A stretch of DNA of 6,434 nucleotides, taken from the NCBI GenBank assembly GCA_964610175.1, contig CAZSVE010000119.1, positions 1 through 6,434 on the forward strand, written 5' to 3'. Positions 4,151 through 6,434 of the stretch are shown piece by piece. Position 1 is the first letter of the stretch. Each line of letters starts with the position of its first letter. Source of the stretch: CAZSVE01 sp964610175. GTDB lineage: Bacteria; Pseudomonadota; Gammaproteobacteria; HK1. Below the pieces are notes generated by a model. The model ran no database searches and had not been told where the DNA came from. It saw only the letters and a program-made list of their open reading frames with translations. A program made the position numbers and the translations under genes.

Positions 4151-6082
4151 ATGACGTCCGCTCGATCCCGCATCCATCTCCTCGATCCACTGCTCGCCAA
4201 TCGAATCGCGGCCGGTGAGGTGGTGGAACGCCCCGCCGCGGTCGTCAAGGAACTTCTGGAAAACAGCCTGGACGCCGGGGCGCGCAATATCCGCATCGAT
4301 CTGGCGCAGGGGGGGGCACGCCTCGTTCGAGTCCGGGACGATGGCATGGGCATCGTCCATGAGGACTTGGTGTTGGCCTTGCGTCGCCATGCCACCAGCA
4401 AGGTGACCTCCTTCGAGGACCTCGTCCAGGTACGGACCCTGGGGTTTCGAGGCGAGGCGCTGCCAAGCATCGCCTCGGTTTCCCGCCTGTGCCTGATTTC
4501 TCGCACGCACGATGCCGATAACGGCTGGCGGGTGAGCACCGATGGCAGCGAGGCCATCGTGCCGCCCGAGCCCGCGGCGCATCCCCAAGGCACCACGGTG
4601 GAAGTGTGTGATCTGTTTTTCAATACCCCGGCCCGCCGCAAGTTTCTGCGTACCGCAAAGACGGAGTTTCGCCATGTGGAAGAGGCGGTGCGGCGCATTG
4701 CATTGGGTCACCCGGGGGTGGGCTTTCGACTCGATCATAACGATCGTGTGGTGTTGGATTTGGCCGCGGGCGAGGATGCCATGGGACGAATCATCCAGGT
4801 GTGCGGCGCCGCGTTCATGGAGCAATCCCTGGAGGTTGCCGTGGACGCCACCGATCTCCGGCTATGGGGACAGGTGGGTCTGCCGACCTTCTCCCGGAGC
4901 CAGACCGATCTACAGTATTTTTTCGTAAACGGGCGTGTGGTGCGCGATAGACTGGTGAGTCATGCCATTCGCCAGGCCTACAGTGATGTGTTGTACCACG
5001 GGCGTCATCCCGCCTATGCGTTATTCCTGGAAATACCGGCGGAGATGGTGGACGTAAACGTACATCCCACCAAGCACGAGGTGCGTTTTCGGGAGGGGCG
5101 ACTGGTCCATGATTTTATTTTCCGGGGTCTGCACCGTGCCCTCGCCGATGTACGGCCCGGCGGAGAACCGTATGGGTGGGAGGCACAAGATACGGATTCC
5201 ATGTTGCCGCTTTGGCGACCGGGCGGTGGGCAGGGGGGTCGTCGAGGACGACGGGGCGTTGCCCGGGGGCAATCTCCATCGGAAATCGGCAATGGTCTGG
5301 GACCGGGAAGCGATAACGACCCGGGCAGTGGTGGTTCGATGGATAGTCATTCGGGATCATGGGGGGTGCGCGAGGCGCCATTTCGATATGGGGTATCGGA
5401 GCCCGGGACCACGGTGCAAAGCCCCAGGGGGGCCTCCGATATGGACGATACGTCGCCGGGCCCGTTGTCGGGACGCCCGGATGCGGCATGGGCGGAGGCG
5501 CCACCGCTCGGCTATGCCATCGGGCAACTCCATGGCATCTACATCCTGGCCCAGAACGCCAGGGGATTGGTGGTCGTCGATACCCATGCCGCCCATGAGC
5601 GCATCCTCTACGAGCGCATGAAGAGTGGCCTTTCCCGTGAGGGTATCCGCTCTCGGCCATTGTTGCTCCCGGTAAACCTCACCATCACCGAATCGGAGGC
5701 GGAGTTGGTGGAGGAGCGCGCCGATGCATTCATGGAAATCGGCATCGAAGCACGCCGCACCGGGCCTTGCCAACTCTCGGTGCGCCAGATACCCACCGCA
5801 TTGCGCGATATCGATGTGGCGGCGCTGGTCCGTGACGTGATCTCGGATTTCAAGGTCATAGGCGCGAGTTCGCGGGTCGCGAAAGAGGGCGATCGGTTAC
5901 TGGCCACCATGGCCTGTCATGGCGCGGTGCGGGCGAACCGACGCCTGGCCATGGAAGAGATGAACGCCCTGCTCCGGGATATCGAGGGCACGGAACACAG
6001 CGGCCAATGCGGCCACGGAAGACCCACCTGGATACAGCTGGACATGGCCGATCTGGACAGGCGCTTTCTGCGGGGGCGTTGA
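4151..6082 (+). CDS. mutL: DNA mismatch repair protein, endonuclease-type
   Basis: MutL couples mismatch recognition by MutS to strand incision and removal. The N-terminal GHKL ATPase is intact: ELLENSLDAG (34-43) with likely catalytic Glu34 and Mg-binding Asn38, DDGMG (63-67), GFRGEAL (98-104) and GTTVEV (147-152). NTPARRKFLR (158-167) and NVHPTKHEVRF (303-313) follow. Residues 336-450 are a Gly/Ser/Pro/Arg-rich low-complexity linker. The C-terminal dimerisation domain carries the endonuclease metal motifs: D477-THA-x2-E483-x4-E488, an ACH at 588-590, C620-GHGRP-625 and FLR (639-641). E. coli MutL, which uses MutH, lacks these; Pseudomonas-type MutL has them. This enzyme therefore probably nicks DNA itself in a MutH-independent repair system. 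At 643 residues it is full length. The usual gammaproteobacterial neighbours amiB and miaA are absent; repeats C and D flank it instead. Confidence 0.98.
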   Translation: MTSARSRIHLLDPLLANRIAAGEVVERPAAVVKELLENSLDAGARNIRIDLAQGGARLVRVRDDGMGIVHEDLVLALRRHATSKVTSFEDLVQVRTLGFRGEALPSIASVSRLCLISRTHDADNGWRVSTDGSEAIVPPEPAAHPQGTTVEVCDLFFNTPARRKFLRTAKTEFRHVEEAVRRIALGHPGVGFRLDHNDRVVLDLAAGEDAMGRIIQVCGAAFMEQSLEVAVDATDLRLWGQVGLPTFSRSQTDLQYFFVNGRVVRDRLVSHAIRQAYSDVLYHGRHPAYALFLEIPAEMVDVNVHPTKHEVRFREGRLVHDFIFRGLHRALADVRPGGEPYGWEAQDTDSMLPLWRPGGGQGGRRGRRGVARGQSPSEIGNGLGPGSDNDPGSGGSMDSHSGSWGVREAPFRYGVSEPGTTVQSPRGASDMDDTSPGPLSGRPDAAWAEAPPLGYAIGQLHGIYILAQNARGLVVVDTHAAHERILYERMKSGLSREGIRSRPLLLPVNLTITESEAELVEERADAFMEIGIEARRTGPCQLSVRQIPTALRDIDVAALVRDVISDFKVIGASSRVAKEGDRLLATMACHGAVRANRRLAMEEMNALLRDIEGTEHSGQCGHGRPTWIQLDMADLDRRFLRGR

Positions 6083-6090
6083 TTGGGACC

Positions 6091-6114
6091 GGGATATCCC
6101 TCGGAGATGTCTCC
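6091..6114. other. Short palindromes after mutL
   Basis: GGGATATCCC (6091-6100) is a perfect palindrome and GGAGATGTCTCC (6103-6114) is a near-palindrome, both within 32 bp of the mutL stop. Neither is followed by a T-tract, so neither is a convincing intrinsic terminator. No other mutL terminator was found before repeat D. Confidence 0.3.
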
Positions 6115-6169
6115 TACCGCTTCGATAATCCTGCCTTGGGGCCCGACTTTTATCCGACCCTGGTTTTCA

Positions 6170-6276
6170 GTTTGTTTATTTCCCGTTCGGCTTCACAATT
6201 GGATCAGGCTTTACAAGGCACCAACCTTGCCTTACCAAGGCGCAATCATGCCTTGTCGGTTCGAGCACAAGCTTCC
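6170..6276 (+). repeat. Dispersed structured repeat, copy D
   Basis: This copy begins GTTTGTTTATTTCCCGTTCG and continues CTTCACAATTGGATCAGG. It includes CAATCATGCCTTGTCGGTTC and ends near CAAGCTTCC. GCCTT (6229-6233) pairs with AAGGC (6237-6241) across ACC. CTTGT (6252-6256) pairs with ACAAG (6267-6271) around CGGTTCGAGC. It lies downstream of mutL in the same orientation as A, B and C. Confidence 0.75.
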
Positions 6277-6314
6277 CAGGCATTTCCGGTGCTCCCGTTA
6301 TTCCGACCTGGGAA
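6273..6314. other. 8-bp inverted repeat between copies D and E
   Basis: TTCCCAGG (6273-6280) and CCTGGGAA (6307-6314) are perfect inverted arms with a 26-base loop. Immediately right, CCTTT (6324-6328) and AAAGG (6334-6338) form a second small stem. The T-run at 6326-6330 lies too far from the first stem for a classical terminator. The larger hairpin joins the end of copy D to the area leading into inverted copy E. Confidence 0.35.
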
Positions 6315-6342
6315 CAAGATTGGCCTTTTTGTGAAAGGGTAA

Positions 6343-6371
6343 CTCATTTGCGAAGATGCTTGGGAAATAAA
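6343..6371 (-). repeat. Dispersed repeat, copy E (inverted, partial)
   Basis: Read on the minus strand this begins TTTATTTCCC and ends CTTCGCAAATGAG, each identical to copy A (1342-1351 and 1358-1370). Only the six bases between them differ substantially. Further left on the minus strand the resemblance to the family fades. It is the only copy in the opposite orientation, facing copy D. Confidence 0.55.
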
Positions 6372-6434
6372 CCAATTCATTTCTCTTGCTGTTTCGTGGT
6401 TTCGGGCCCGCCGGAGGGAGGTAGATCACTTGCG
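6372..6434. other. Right edge, nothing identified
   Basis: No gene start, ribosome binding site or RNA gene is recognisable here. TTTCGTGGTTTC (6392-6403) is the reverse complement of GAAACCACGAAA at 4134-4145, just upstream of mutL. A 12-base match is expected by chance in a window this size. Confidence 0.2.

Noticed and set aside
4100..4825. 241-codon open frame on the minus strand
   Set aside because: Antisense to the conserved ATPase domain of mutL; no motif.
6252..6271. tRNA T-arm-like GGTTCGAGC hairpin in repeat D
   Set aside because: No acceptor, D or anticodon arm fits around it; the motif is part of the repeat in other copies.
6007..6342. Open frames running from the end of mutL into the right-hand gap
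   Set aside because: They overlap mutL or consist of repeat D sequence, have no good ribosome binding site and encode nothing recognisable.
4134..6403. 12-base inverted match GAAACCACGAAA before mutL and at 6392-6403
   Set aside because: Matches of this length are expected by chance across both strands of a 6.4-kb window.

Overview
The window looks like a piece of a gammaproteobacterial chromosome. HemL and MutL read as close relatives of the gammaproteobacterial proteins, and hemL implies the C5 route to 5-aminolevulinate. A more exact taxonomic placement is not supported by what can be seen. Three housekeeping genes (queC, hemL, mutL) sit on GC-rich DNA: one sampled line of hemL is about 63% GC. 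The left 1.3 kb is clearly AT-richer: a sampled line of the hydrolase gene is about 42% GC. It carries two genes with no obvious link to their neighbours.

Layout from left to right: (1) positions 19-1182, minus strand, an AT-rich pair in which an exported alpha/beta hydrolase is followed, stop codon abutting start codon, by a small multi-pass membrane protein of unknown function. (2) 1183-1521, a gap with a hairpin, a 14-bp perfect palindrome inside a possible 27-codon ORF, a terminator-like hairpin facing right, and the first copy (A) of a dispersed repeat. (3) 1522-3527, minus strand, hemL then queC, 26 bp apart and probably co-transcribed; they make glutamate-1-semialdehyde aminomutase (tetrapyrrole synthesis) and 7-cyano-7-deazaguanine synthase (queuosine synthesis). 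(4) 3528-4150, a 623-bp divergent gap with repeat copies B and C, a tandem array of three 14-bp units enclosed by 10-bp inverted arms, and a cluster of phased GTTCG half-sites. (5) 4151-6082, plus strand, mutL of the endonuclease-bearing type. (6) 6083-6434, no credible gene, but repeat copy D and an inverted partial copy E.

The genes do not form one pathway. The distinctive content is intergenic: every gap over 300 bp holds at least one copy of a roughly 75-120 bp structured repeat, which I could not assign to a named family. Its right half can fold into stems whose sequences change in both arms between copies. No CRISPR array, transposase, tRNA or rRNA was seen, and I found no convincing new multi-gene system. 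The best candidates for something undescribed are the repeat family and the nested array at 3781-3877.
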